DNA from: Haliscomenobacter sp040401995
Lineage (GTDB): Bacteria > Bacteroidota > Bacteroidia > Chitinophagales > Saprospiraceae
Direction of reading: 5' to 3'
Length of the DNA: 64,000 bases
Assembly (NCBI GenBank): GCA_040401995.1
Contig: JBBANM010000020.1
Span: 1-64,000, forward strand
Shown here: positions 15,518-24,335 of the stretch, piece after piece
Numbering within the stretch: the first letter of the stretch is position 1
How the letters are laid out: each line of letters opens with the position of its first letter
Notes under the pieces: model-generated
The model's database searches: none
What the model saw: only the letters and a program-made list of their open reading frames with translations
Told to the model about the DNA's origin: nothing
Made by a program: the position numbers and the translations under genes

Positions 15518-17095
15518 ATGCAAGCTTTTGTTAAGCTCTTTAATGCCCTCGATCAAACGACTAAAACCAATGATAAGGTGGAGGCCCTGGCCGCCTATTT
15601 TGGTCAAGTAGATGATCCCGACAAGCTTTGGACAATTGCCTTACTGTCGCATCGCCGACCAAAAAGAACGGTGACCACCTCAGCCTTGCGCGAGTGGGCA
15701 GCCGCACATGCGGGCATCCCGCTGTGGTTGTTTGAAGAATCTTACCATGTGGTAGGCGATTTGGCGGAAACGATCGCCGCAGTACTGCCTAAACCTCTTG
15801 AAACTGGCGATGAATCATTGGCTTATTGGATTCAATACATTCAAGCCTTGGCTCAGGTAGACGAGACGGAAAAACGAACGCGCATCATGGCGGCCTGGAC
15901 GCAACAGACGCCAACCGAGCGTTTTTTGTTCAATAAACTCATCACCGGCGGTTTTCGGGTGGGGGTTTCACAAAAATTGATGGTTCGTGCGCTGGCGCAG
16001 TTTTCGGGTCTGGAAGAAAACGTGTTGGCGCACCGCTTGATGGGCAATTGGACGCCCGATAGCATTGGTTTTCAAGACTTGGTGGTGGCCGGGCAAATTG
16101 CCGAAGACCATTCCAAACCGTATCCTTTTTACCTGGCTTATGCGCTGGAAGATACGCCTGAAAGTCTGGGTGAACCCGATGAATGGTATGCCGAGCACAA
16201 ATGGGACGGCATTCGTGGTCAGCTCATTGTGCGCGGCGGAGAAGTGTTTGTATGGTCGCGCGGGGAAGAATTGGTGACCGATAAATTCCCGGAGTACCTG
16301 CCTTTAGCCCAACTTTTGCCACATGGAACGGTAATTGATGGGGAGATTTTACCTTATAAAGATGGCGCGCCTTTGTCGTTTCAAGTGTTACAAACTCGTA
16401 TTGGGCGTAAAAACGTCACCAAAAACATCCTGCAGCAAGCGCCTGTGGTATTGCGGGCCTACGATCTGTTGGAATGGCGCGGAGAAGATTGGCGCAATTA
16501 CCCTCTCCACGAGCGTCGGGCGCAATTGGAGCGGGTGGTAAACGAATTTGGTGGTGGGATTTTGCAATTGTCGGAGTTGGTGGAATTTGATGATTGGGCA
16601 ACTTTATACGCAGAACGCCAAAAAGCCCGCGATCTACATAGTGAAGGGCTGATGCTGAAGCGAAAATCAGCCGCTTATCGATCGGGGAGAAAACGCGGCG
16701 ATTGGTGGAAATGGAAAGTAGATCCGCTTACGGTGGATGCGGTGATGATCTACGCCCAACAAGGGCATGGCCGGCGCGCCAATTTGTATACCGATTTTAC
16801 TTTTGCCGTTTTTGACGGCGACCAACTGGTGCCTTTCACCAAAGCTTATTCCGGACTTACCGATGTGGAATTCAATGCCATCAACGTGTGGATTCGCAAC
16901 AACACCTTGGAGCGTTTTGGGCCGGTGCGGAGCGTAAAAGCGGAATTGGTTTTTGAATTGGCGTTTGAAGGCATTCAAATTTCTCCGCGTCACAAATCAG
17001 GAGTGGCGCTGCGTTTTCCGCGTATTGTGCGGTGGCGCAAAGACAAGCCTTTGAGTGAAATCAATACCCTGGATGATTTGAAAAAACTGTTGTAG
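15518..17095 (+). CDS. lig: ATP-dependent DNA ligase (ligase-associated repair type)
   Basis: The ATG at 15518 (MQAFVKLFNALDQTTKT) fits the family N-terminus better than a more distal start. The 525-residue protein has an N-terminal ligase domain (about 1-190). The nucleotidyltransferase core follows, with active-site Lys228 in EHKWDGIRGQ, then VIDGEIL, EGLMLKRK and WWKWK, and a C-terminal OB fold. It uses ATP to seal DNA nicks. This sub-type is normally encoded with an Lhr-type helicase, an MBL exonuclease and PdeM. Those three occur in this window at 45397, 61338 and 32614, but none is adjacent. Confidence 0.92.
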   Translation: MQAFVKLFNALDQTTKTNDKVEALAAYFGQVDDPDKLWTIALLSHRRPKRTVTTSALREWAAAHAGIPLWLFEESYHVVGDLAETIAAVLPKPLETGDESLAYWIQYIQALAQVDETEKRTRIMAAWTQQTPTERFLFNKLITGGFRVGVSQKLMVRALAQFSGLEENVLAHRLMGNWTPDSIGFQDLVVAGQIAEDHSKPYPFYLAYALEDTPESLGEPDEWYAEHKWDGIRGQLIVRGGEVFVWSRGEELVTDKFPEYLPLAQLLPHGTVIDGEILPYKDGAPLSFQVLQTRIGRKNVTKNILQQAPVVLRAYDLLEWRGEDWRNYPLHERRAQLERVVNEFGGGILQLSELVEFDDWATLYAERQKARDLHSEGLMLKRKSAAYRSGRKRGDWWKWKVDPLTVDAVMIYAQQGHGRRANLYTDFTFAVFDGDQLVPFTKAYSGLTDVEFNAINVWIRNNTLERFGPVRSVKAELVFELAFEGIQISPRHKSGVALRFPRIVRWRKDKPLSEINTLDDLKKLL

Positions 17096-17104
17096 TAGCG
17101 CCAA

Positions 17105-18352
17105 TCAATCCAATCGCTCCACGGCAAAAGGCGCAATCGACATACTCGTTGTTTGTCCATTGGCGATTTCGCCCACCAGTTTTCCAGTACCCGCACCTAA
17201 ACTCAATCCCAACATCGAATGCCCCGTAGCAATAATCAGATTCTCATACTGTTTACTCCTGCCAATATAAGGCAAACCATCCGCTGAGCAGGGTCGATAG
17301 CCATACCAAACATCCTCAGGCTGGGGCATTGGAAGGTCAAATTCCGGGAAAAACTGTTTTACTGATGCAATGATGCCTTTCACCCGTTGCATACGCGGGG
17401 GTGTTTTGGTATCAGTGATTTCCATGGTTCCCCCAAAGCGGGTAGCGCCTTCTAATGGCGTTACGGCCACTCTACCTTCCGATAAAATAATGGGGTGTTC
17501 AAAACGATATTGTGGATCAGCTACCGTCATGGAATACCCCCGTCCTGGCATCATGGGCAGATTGATGTCGAGTTGTTGGGCCAATTCCCGACTCCAAGAT
17601 CCGGTGGCGATGACCACTAGATCTCCTTCGTGTATAGTTTTATTGGTTTGTACTTGTTTGATTGTCTCTTTTTGAGTGCTAAAACCCAACACATCCTCGT
17701 TGCTTTTGAATTGCGCACCATTGTTGAGCAAATGCTTTTTCAATTTATCCATCAGGTCGTACGGAGCGCAATGGGCATCGCACTTGAACCAAATGGCGCC
17801 TAAAGCATTCATGCGTACCTGTGGTTCCAGGGCTTGCAGCGCCTCAAAAGACAACAATTCCGTTTCCAAACCAAGATCTTGGGCTTTTTTTACGGTGTCT
17901 TCGGCATGGTGGACCATCCCAGGCGTTTGGAAAATTTCCAACATCCCCTTTTTTTCGTAATAAAAGTCAAAATCCGGTAAGCGCAGCCAGTCTTCATAAC
18001 AGGCCATACTAAGCAGCGCAATATCGCGCAAAGGAACCGCCGCAGCGTTGACGTGGCTTTGGGTGGCTTTGCGCATAAACTTCCAGCCCCAATCCAGCAG
18101 CGCCCAATTGAGCTTGGGTTGAATGTAAAAAGGACTTTGGGGGTTGAACATCCATTTGAGACCTGCCCGCACATTATCAGGCGTGGTGAGCGGCACAAAA
18201 TGACTCGGACAGATGTAACCCGCGTTGCCAAACGAACAACCCGTATTTAAATCACCCCGATCAATCACCGTCACCTCCCAACCCGAGGCATTCAAATAAT
18301 AAGCCGAACTCAAACCAATGATTCCGCCGCCAACAACGATTGCTTTTGCCAT
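17105..18352 (-). CDS. FAD-dependent D-amino acid/cis-4-hydroxy-D-proline dehydrogenase (DadA-like)
   Basis: The 415-residue protein has an N-terminal FAD motif VVGGGIIGLSSA, the ATG-type motif VIATGSWSRELAQQL, and a C-terminal GYRPCSADGLPYIG and ATGHSMLGLSLGAGTG, as in DadA-like oxidases/dehydrogenases. In the hydroxyproline pathway this enzyme oxidises cis-4-hydroxy-D-proline to 1-pyrroline-4-hydroxy-2-carboxylate. It lies 4 bases downstream of the epimerase gene, so it is part of the same operon, and it is convergent with the ligase gene. The substrate is inferred from the cluster. Confidence 0.88.
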   Translation of the reverse strand: MAKAIVVGGGIIGLSSAYYLNASGWEVTVIDRGDLNTGCSFGNAGYICPSHFVPLTTPDNVRAGLKWMFNPQSPFYIQPKLNWALLDWGWKFMRKATQSHVNAAAVPLRDIALLSMACYEDWLRLPDFDFYYEKKGMLEIFQTPGMVHHAEDTVKKAQDLGLETELLSFEALQALEPQVRMNALGAIWFKCDAHCAPYDLMDKLKKHLLNNGAQFKSNEDVLGFSTQKETIKQVQTNKTIHEGDLVVIATGSWSRELAQQLDINLPMMPGRGYSMTVADPQYRFEHPIILSEGRVAVTPLEGATRFGGTMEITDTKTPPRMQRVKGIIASVKQFFPEFDLPMPQPEDVWYGYRPCSADGLPYIGRSKQYENLIIATGHSMLGLSLGAGTGKLVGEIANGQTTSMSIAPFAVERLD

Positions 18353-18356
18353 GTCT

Positions 18357-19361
18357 TTAAATTACCTGAAAACCATACGCATAAGGATCATCCTCGGGAT
18401 CGATACTTATGGTGTTGTAGCCAAACAGTTTGGCCCATCCTTCAATACTGGGTCGGATAGCGGGTTTACCATCGATGGTGGTTTCTTCCTCAATCCGGCC
18501 AATGAATTTCGAGCCAATGATGCTTTCGTGAATAAATTCGTCGCCTTTTTTCAATTTCCCTTGGGCGTACCACTGGGCCATCCGCGCGGAGGTGCCCGTA
18601 CCGCAAGGAGAGCGGTCGATCGCTTTGTCGCCATAAAAAACCGCATTGCGAGCGGTAGAAGTAGGATCCAGTGTGCTACCCGTCCACAAAATATGACTAC
18701 ACCCCCTGAACACTGGATTTTCGGGGTGAATGAATTCGTATTTAGCGTTGATGCGGTTGCGTAGTTCGCGGCTCCAGGCAATCAACTGATCGGCATTGTA
18801 ATGCTCCAAACCAGGGAAATTGCTTTGTACATCTACAATGGCGTAAAAATTGCCGCCATACGCCACATCAACCGTGATCGGGCCCAAATCAGGGCACTCA
18901 ACCGGTAGTTGCTCGGCGGCGAGGTAAGACTTTACATTGGTGAGTTTTACACTCTTCACCTTTTTGCCCTCCTGTCGGTAAACGATGTCCACCAACCCTG
19001 CAGGGACTTCCAAACGCAACTTACCTGGTGTTTTTGGTACAATCAAGCCCTGTTCGATGGCGATGGTAACTGTACCAATGGTGCCGTGTCCACACATCGG
19101 CAGACAGCCGCTGGTTTCGATAAAAAGCACCGCCATATCGTTGTCAAGATCATGCGGCGGATACAAAATGCTGCCGCTCATCATATCGTGACCCCGTGGT
19201 TCAAACATCAAGCCCTTGCGAATCCAGTCGTACTCCGCCAAAAAGTGGAGTCTTTTTTCGCTCATATTGTCGCCATGCAAAATAGGGCCGCCGCCAGCAA
19301 TCAGGCGAACGGGGTTCCCACAAGTATGGGCATCTATACAAAAAAAGGTTTTCGCCGCCAT
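18357..19361 (-). CDS. 4-hydroxyproline 2-epimerase
   Basis: I start at the ATG at 19361 (MAAKTFFCIDAHTCGNPVRL), where family similarity begins; an upstream start would overlap the aldehyde dehydrogenase gene. The 334-residue protein is in the proline racemase superfamily. Both catalytic positions are Cys (Cys90 in MCGHGTIG and Cys252 in RSPCGTGTSAR), the combination typical of racemases and epimerases rather than of the Thr-containing 3-hydroxyproline dehydratases. It converts trans-4-hydroxy-L-proline to cis-4-hydroxy-D-proline. It lies 5 bases after the preceding gene. Confidence 0.92.
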   Translation of the reverse strand: MAAKTFFCIDAHTCGNPVRLIAGGGPILHGDNMSEKRLHFLAEYDWIRKGLMFEPRGHDMMSGSILYPPHDLDNDMAVLFIETSGCLPMCGHGTIGTVTIAIEQGLIVPKTPGKLRLEVPAGLVDIVYRQEGKKVKSVKLTNVKSYLAAEQLPVECPDLGPITVDVAYGGNFYAIVDVQSNFPGLEHYNADQLIAWSRELRNRINAKYEFIHPENPVFRGCSHILWTGSTLDPTSTARNAVFYGDKAIDRSPCGTGTSARMAQWYAQGKLKKGDEFIHESIIGSKFIGRIEEETTIDGKPAIRPSIEGWAKLFGYNTISIDPEDDPYAYGFQVI

Positions 19362-19366
19362 CGTTT

Positions 19367-20857
19367 CTAGTTGATATCCGCTTGAGACCATTGGGTATTC
19401 ACCAAGCGCCAAATCTTGAGTTTATTGGTATTTTGCAATGCTTCAGGTAGTAAAAACTGGGGGCTATCCTGAAAACTCACGGGGCGTACCCAGCGTTTTG
19501 CCGCTCCCAAACCCACCGAAGTAAAATGACTATCGCTGGTGGCTGGGAAAGGACCGCCGTGCACCATACTGGCGCAAACTTCTACCCCGGTAGGCACACC
19601 ATTGAAAATAATTCGACCACCCAGTTGTTGAGCCGTATCCACCAGCGCTTGATTCAGTTGAAGATCCGCCTCGGTACCCATAAACGTAAAAGTGAGTTGT
19701 CCGCCCGTGGCTGCCAGCACCTGCGCGAGGGTAGCCGCATCCGCACAGCGAACGACCAAAGAGAACGGACCAAAAACCTCTTCTTTTAACTGTGGATTGG
19801 CCAAAAAATCAGCCGCCTGCACAGTCGCCACCAAAGGCTGCCCGGTTTTTTCATTGCCTGCTGCCTCAGCGTGGCGAAGCAGGGTTACCCCTTTTTGGGC
19901 TAAAGTATGTTCCAGTTTTTGCTGATAATGGTGCAAAATGCCCGCATGCAGCATAGGCGTAGGGATACTAGCCGCTATTTCTTGACCCAGCGCTTCCAAA
20001 AACTCAGGGAGTGCAGGTTGCTCCTGTACGATCAACAAGCCTGGATTGGTGCAAAACTGTCCGGCGCCCAGCATGATGGAGCCTGCTAGGGTTTTGGCCA
20101 AAGCTTTAGGGTCTTGACTTAATTTTTCGGTTAAAAGCACTACCGGATTGATGCTGCTCATCTCGGCAAAAACCGGAATGGGCTGCGGCCGCAAACGCGC
20201 ATAATCACGAATGGCCAAACCGCCAATCAAAGAACCGGTAAAACCAACGGCCTGCGTTACCGGGTGTTGAACCAAGGCTTTGCCGATGTCAAAACCACTG
20301 CCATATACGTGTTGGAAGGTGCCAGCGGGTAACTTACAAATTTCAATTGCTTTTTGGATAGCGCCCGCCACCATACCTGAGGTCAGCGGATGACCCGGGT
20401 GCGCTTTCACTACTACCGGACAACCAGCAGCCAGTGCCGATGCCGTATCTCCACCCGCAGTGGAGAATGCCAAAGGGAAATTGGCCGCGCCAAAAACCAC
20501 TACCGGACCCAATGGAATCAGCATTTTGCGGATATCGGAACGCGGCGGGGTACGCTCTGGCAGCGCTGTATCGATGGTGGCTTCCACCCAAGAACCTTCG
20601 CGCAGCATATCGGCAAACGAACGCAATTGATTTACGGTGCGACCGCGTTCGCCCAAAAGACGAGCTTGTGGCAGATTACTTTCCGCCATTGCCGTTTCAA
20701 TCAGGGCATCGCCAAGCGCTTCAATTTGCTGGCCAATCGTTTCCAAAAAAACGGCACGTTCTTCGGGAGACGATTGTCGGAAGGAAGCAAAAGCCGCCGC
20801 TGCTAATTGCATCGCTTGATTGATGTCGGCCACAGTGGCTTCAGGAAAATGGGTCAT
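19367..20857 (-). CDS. Alpha-ketoglutarate semialdehyde dehydrogenase
   Basis: The 496-residue aldehyde dehydrogenase has Asn126 (FGAANFP), Lys151 (VVKAHPGHP), Glu232 (FAEMSSINP) and catalytic Cys269 (GQFCTNPG), the signature of the long KGSADH class. It oxidises 2,5-dioxopentanoate to alpha-ketoglutarate, the last step of hydroxyproline, arabinose and glucarate routes. The start is odd: typical members have ~25-30 more residues before FPEAT. Here an in-frame stop contributed by the palindromic element at 20871 lies 12 bases upstream of the ATG, so the N-terminus may be shortened. Confidence 0.92.
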   Translation of the reverse strand: MTHFPEATVADINQAMQLAAAAFASFRQSSPEERAVFLETIGQQIEALGDALIETAMAESNLPQARLLGERGRTVNQLRSFADMLREGSWVEATIDTALPERTPPRSDIRKMLIPLGPVVVFGAANFPLAFSTAGGDTASALAAGCPVVVKAHPGHPLTSGMVAGAIQKAIEICKLPAGTFQHVYGSGFDIGKALVQHPVTQAVGFTGSLIGGLAIRDYARLRPQPIPVFAEMSSINPVVLLTEKLSQDPKALAKTLAGSIMLGAGQFCTNPGLLIVQEQPALPEFLEALGQEIAASIPTPMLHAGILHHYQQKLEHTLAQKGVTLLRHAEAAGNEKTGQPLVATVQAADFLANPQLKEEVFGPFSLVVRCADAATLAQVLAATGGQLTFTFMGTEADLQLNQALVDTAQQLGGRIIFNGVPTGVEVCASMVHGGPFPATSDSHFTSVGLGAAKRWVRPVSFQDSPQFLLPEALQNTNKLKIWRLVNTQWSQADIN

Positions 20858-20870
20858 GGAGCTATTATTT

Positions 20871-21083
20871 TAGAGTGTGTTTGGATTTATACTTCGCAAG
20901 CGAAAATAAGTAAAAATTAGTCCCAGTGAGGCATGAAAAGCGTTTAAAAGTTCCGATGATATCGGAAAGAGTGTAGCCCCGATTCATCGGGGACAGGTCA
21001 GCGCTACATGAGCATTTTTGGAACGAAACTGGGGCTGATTTTTACCATTTGCAGCGCGAAGTATAAATCCAAACACACTCTTA
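20871..21083. repeat. Large palindromic element (family A), copy 4, inside an operon
   Basis: 213 bp with ends TAGAGTGTGTTTGGAT and ATCCAAACACACTCTTA. The interior stem is CCCAGT/ACTGGG, unlike most copies, yet both arms carry it. The apex holds two extra perfect small hairpins (TTCCGAT/ATCGGAA and CCCCGAT/ATCGGGG). It separates two genes of the hydroxyproline operon, 13 bases from one start and 4 bases from the other stop. Confidence 0.92.
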
Positions 21084-21087
21084 TGCG

Positions 21088-22005
21088 TCAGAGGTTCAAA
21101 TAATCCGGTAGTTCCGGTCTTTTGCGCAATCCTTCATTGATGATGTGCAGAATGCGTTCGCGTTCTTCGCCAATGAGGGGCAAACGCGGCGCCCGCACAT
21201 GTTCGGTACCAATGCCGGTTGCTTGTTCGGCAAGTTTGATGTATTGCACCAATTTTGGATGGATGTCCAATTCCAATAAAGGCAAAAACCAACGGTAAAT
21301 CAACAAAGCAACATCAGCATGACCCGCTTTGATCAGGCGAAAAATCGCTACCGTTTCTTTTGGGAACGCACAAACCAGACCCGCAACCCAGCCATCGGCG
21401 CCCATGAGCAATTCCTCCATGGCCAAGGTATCAACACCGCAAAGTATTTTAAACCGATCGCCAAAAAGGTTGATCATGCGGGTTACATTGGAGATATCGC
21501 GAGTAGATTCTTTTACCGCTTTGATGTTGGCAACTTCCGCGAGTTCGCTAAACATATCCAGAGTAATTTCGATTTTGTAATCTACTGGATTATTGTACAA
21601 CATGATGGGTAGATCGGTAGATTGCGCAACCGCTTTGAAGTAAGTTACCGTTTCGCGGTGATCACTTTTGTAGCGCATGGGTGGCAACAACATCAAGCCG
21701 GCGGCCCCCCATTTCTGAGCCAATTCCGCTTGACGAACGCCTTCATCCGTTGCCCCTTCGGCAATATTGAGGATGATTGGTTTTTTTCCACCGGCAAGTG
21801 CAACGGCAGATTTTACCAAGGTTTCTTTTTCTGCTTCGCGCAAGGTGCTGGCTTCTCCCAAAGAACCGCCTAAAATAATGCCGTCAACACCAGCGGCAAA
21901 TTGCGCTTCCACGTTTTTTTCAAACATGGGCATGTCCAATTCATTGCCTGCGGTAAACTTGGTGGTCACTGCCGGAAATACTCCCTTCCATTCGAAATTT
22001 CCCAT
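21088..22005 (-). CDS. 1-pyrroline-4-hydroxy-2-carboxylate deaminase (DHDPS family)
   Basis: The 305-residue TIM-barrel protein of the dihydrodipicolinate synthase superfamily has Tyr137 (MLYNNP), Schiff-base Lys165 (IKAVKEST) and GGSLGEASTL near the substrate carboxylate site. Beside an epimerase, an amino acid dehydrogenase and a KGSADH, the specific function is the deaminase that turns 1-pyrroline-4-hydroxy-2-carboxylate into alpha-ketoglutarate semialdehyde and ammonia. It is the first gene of the minus-strand cluster, divergent from the AraC regulator. Confidence 0.9.
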   Translation of the reverse strand: MGNFEWKGVFPAVTTKFTAGNELDMPMFEKNVEAQFAAGVDGIILGGSLGEASTLREAEKETLVKSAVALAGGKKPIILNIAEGATDEGVRQAELAQKWGAAGLMLLPPMRYKSDHRETVTYFKAVAQSTDLPIMLYNNPVDYKIEITLDMFSELAEVANIKAVKESTRDISNVTRMINLFGDRFKILCGVDTLAMEELLMGADGWVAGLVCAFPKETVAIFRLIKAGHADVALLIYRWFLPLLELDIHPKLVQYIKLAEQATGIGTEHVRAPRLPLIGEERERILHIINEGLRKRPELPDYLNL

Positions 22006-22129
22006 CGCTACTTTTTTTTACAAAACTAAAGCCAAACCAGGTAGCTCGCTTTACTTCAATTGCCAAGTTATTGACTTATTTTAACTTGTTTTTTATTAAA
22101 TTGCGCCAAGTCGAAAGAATATACGCAAA

Positions 22130-22996
22130 TTGAAAGTCATTCCATTTACCATACCGGTGGCTCAAGATCAAACGATCATCATACAAGAAGATCATGAGCC
22201 TTACTTTTATCCCCATCTTCACAAACACCCTGAAGTGCAAATTACCTGGATAGTGGAAGGGGAAGGCACTTTAATTGCCGGGAATTATCTACAGCAATTT
22301 GGCGCTGATCAGGTTTTGTTGATCGGCAGCAATCAGCCGCATCTTTTTCGGAGTAATCCCGAGTATTTTCAGCCCGAATCAAATCTGCAGATCCATTCTT
22401 TATCGGTGTTTTTTGATTTGGAAGGTGCTTTGAAGCCCATGCTGGAGCTGCCAGAATTAGGCGCAGTGAAAAAATTTTTGGATCGCTCCGATTTGGGGTT
22501 AAAATTTTCAATGCCCACTGCAAAGCCGGTGGCTGAACTGATTGTGCAGCTCCAAACCGCCGAAGGCAGCAAACGGCTGGCACTGTTTTTGTATTTGCTG
22601 CAATGCTTGGCCGATGATGCCGATAGCGAGGTGCTGGCCTCGGCGAGTACAACCTCCTACAGCGAAGCCGAGGGTCGGCGAATGGCCACGATTTATCAGT
22701 TTGTACTGGATCATTTTGATCAGGATATCTCCTTAGCCGAGGTGGCTCAATTGGCGCACTTGACGCCGCAAGCTTTTTGTCGGTATTTTAAACACCGTAC
22801 CCGCAAAACTTTTACCCAGTTTTTGACCGAAATCCGCATCAACGAAGCTTGTAAACGATTGATTCAAAATCCCGAAGCGCCGGTAGCATCTATTGCACTG
22901 GATTGTGGATTCAACAACATCCATCATTTCAATCGCACTTTTAAACAGCTGATGGGGCAAGCGCCGCGGGTTTTTGTGGGGAGGTATCGGGGATAA
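22130..22996 (+). CDS. AraC-family regulator of the hydroxyproline cluster
   Basis: The 288-residue protein starts at a TTG (LKVIPFTIPVAQ); there is no in-frame ATG nearby and the N-terminal cupin begins at once. The cupin region contains YFYPHLHKHPEVQITW. Two C-terminal helix-turn-helices follow at about 185-285 (DISLAEVAQLAHLTPQAFCR; FNNIHHFNRTFKQLMGQAP). The divergent position next to the deaminase gene, with 124 bases between them, makes it the likely local regulator, probably responding to hydroxyproline or a pathway intermediate. Confidence 0.88.
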   Translation: MKVIPFTIPVAQDQTIIIQEDHEPYFYPHLHKHPEVQITWIVEGEGTLIAGNYLQQFGADQVLLIGSNQPHLFRSNPEYFQPESNLQIHSLSVFFDLEGALKPMLELPELGAVKKFLDRSDLGLKFSMPTAKPVAELIVQLQTAEGSKRLALFLYLLQCLADDADSEVLASASTTSYSEAEGRRMATIYQFVLDHFDQDISLAEVAQLAHLTPQAFCRYFKHRTRKTFTQFLTEIRINEACKRLIQNPEAPVASIALDCGFNNIHHFNRTFKQLMGQAPRVFVGRYRG

Positions 22997-23003
22997 AAAA
23001 GAG

Positions 23004-23447
23004 TTACTGCATGATTTTGCGGAGAAGTTCTTTCAAACTATCTTCAATCAAAGGGCTATCTAGCAATCCAGTTTTGATTTGAGCAAGAATAAGACTACCT
23101 ACTTCTCCTTTAAAACTTAAGTGATCTTCATTGTACTGACGTATTAATGAATCAACGCTATATTCCAAAGGATTTGAATTGCAGTCAATGTAAGTATCCT
23201 TAGTCAAACCATTTTCCTCATCAGGCGGAATCCAAACCAAGGTGGAATCAGGCAGATTTCTAACCGCTATAAATTTTTTTCTTTTTTCGAATTGAGAGGT
23301 GCCGCAGACCAAGAAAACAACTTCATCTTCCGTTCGAGCAATACAAATAAAGTAATGCGGAACAAGGGTGTTGATTTTATCCGATGAAAAATAATAAATC
23401 TTCCCAGCCTGTATTCCTTGCTGGAATAAAGCCGAGGGTAATTTCAC
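23004..23447 (-). CDS. Candidate MazF/PemK-like toxin partner of a Panacea antitoxin
   Basis: The 147-residue protein begins with a strand-rich half (GKIYYFSSDKI, PHYFICIARTEDEVVFLVC, GTSQ) and continues with TKDTYIDCNSNPLEYSVDSL and a helical tail. The order of strands, the xCxTSQ stretch and the KDTYID...SVDSL segment resemble MazF/PemK-type SH3-like endoribonucleases, where KxD/S residues follow a TSx motif; this is my inference from pattern only. Its start overlaps the stop of the Panacea-domain gene by 4 bases, the usual antitoxin-first layout. Confidence 0.6.
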   Translation of the reverse strand: MKLPSALFQQGIQAGKIYYFSSDKINTLVPHYFICIARTEDEVVFLVCGTSQFEKRKKFIAVRNLPDSTLVWIPPDEENGLTKDTYIDCNSNPLEYSVDSLIRQYNEDHLSFKGEVGSLILAQIKTGLLDSPLIEDSLKELLRKIMQ

Positions 23448-24043
23448 TGCGTCAGGTTTACAAATTTATTTTCAAGGTAAATGTCTTTAGCCATTGCCAA
23501 TAGTTCTTCGTTTTCTTCAAACAGGGGGTCACTAATGGCCGTTGGATTTTCAAAAAAATCTTCATAATCCATTTGAAACCTAGAACTTTCTCCTTTTTGT
23601 AAGGCCTGTTCAAACTTGGTCCATTCTGGATATTTATGCGAAATTTCTGACAATTGAAAAGGGTCGATTTTTACAAAATGCTCAACTATAGTTTTAATAC
23701 AATCTCGATCCGTTTGAGAAAAAACCGTAGCATCCACCTTTTCAATCGATTTATAATATCTTTGGTTTTGATCAATCAACTCTAAAAATTTATTGCGGTA
23801 GGATAGTTCTTCATCGGAAAGAAACTCGGATCCCTCAATAAGATCTTTGGTGTTGGAAGGCACAGGACCAAGCTTCATTGCAAAGTAGATATCATTGATA
23901 ATAGGGCGACCATACTTACGGATATGCAAGCGATCAGAAAGCCACACCAGTTTAAGTGCTTTCATTTTGTTTATTTGCCCATCTTCTGTTTTAGCAAAAT
24001 AGTTGAGCAATTGAACCGCCTTCTTATAATTGAATCCTAACAT
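23444..24043 (-). CDS. Panacea-domain (DUF4065/SocA-like) antitoxin
   Basis: The 199-residue protein opens with the Panacea signature: YKKAVQLLNYFAK, INKMKALKLVWLSDRLHIRKYGRPI and YFAMKLGPVPSNTKDL, then a helical C-terminal half rich in acidic residues. Panacea domains act as antitoxins that neutralise many unrelated toxins, and some members are proteolytic adaptors. It overlaps the next gene (23004-23447) by 4 bases, which is likely the cognate toxin. The palindromic element at 24119 lies upstream. Confident for the domain, less so for activity. Confidence 0.82.
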   Translation of the reverse strand: MLGFNYKKAVQLLNYFAKTEDGQINKMKALKLVWLSDRLHIRKYGRPIINDIYFAMKLGPVPSNTKDLIEGSEFLSDEELSYRNKFLELIDQNQRYYKSIEKVDATVFSQTDRDCIKTIVEHFVKIDPFQLSEISHKYPEWTKFEQALQKGESSRFQMDYEDFFENPTAISDPLFEENEELLAMAKDIYLENKFVNLTQ

Positions 24044-24118
24044 GGCTTAAAGATAATGAAAAGGACTAAAACCACCAATAATTTTGTATTTTCCAACAAT
24101 CTAACAAAAAATATTTTT

Positions 24119-24280
24119 TAGAGCTTGTTCAGATTTTGGATCTGAGGAGAAGGAGAGCAAATTTTATTTCAGACGAGGCAAAATTTGCAGCCGTATGTGG
24201 GCGATACGGCGAAAATTTTAACGAAGTCCGAAATAAAAGTTGCCTCATGGAGCCCAGAATCCAAAACCTGAACAAGCTCG
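24119..24280. repeat. Palindromic element, divergent interior subtype, copy 5
   Basis: It has the same type of ends as the main family (TAGAGCTTGTTCAG and CTGAACAAGCTCG), but a different interior containing CAAATTTTATTTCAGACGAG and GTCCGAAATAAAAGTTG arms and a GCCGTATG/CGATACGGC apex. The arms again pair with each other. It fills the gap between the Panacea gene start and the glutaminase-like gene. Confidence 0.8.
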
Positions 24281-24335
24281 TATGTTCCTTTACCTTGCAA
24301 TGGAAATACAAAGCCTACTAAAACTTCGATCGTTC

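Noticed and set aside
23004..23447. Naming the small protein as MazF
   Set aside because: Only strand order and one segment resemble MazF/PemK; key catalytic residues cannot be aligned by eye, so I leave it as a candidate toxin.
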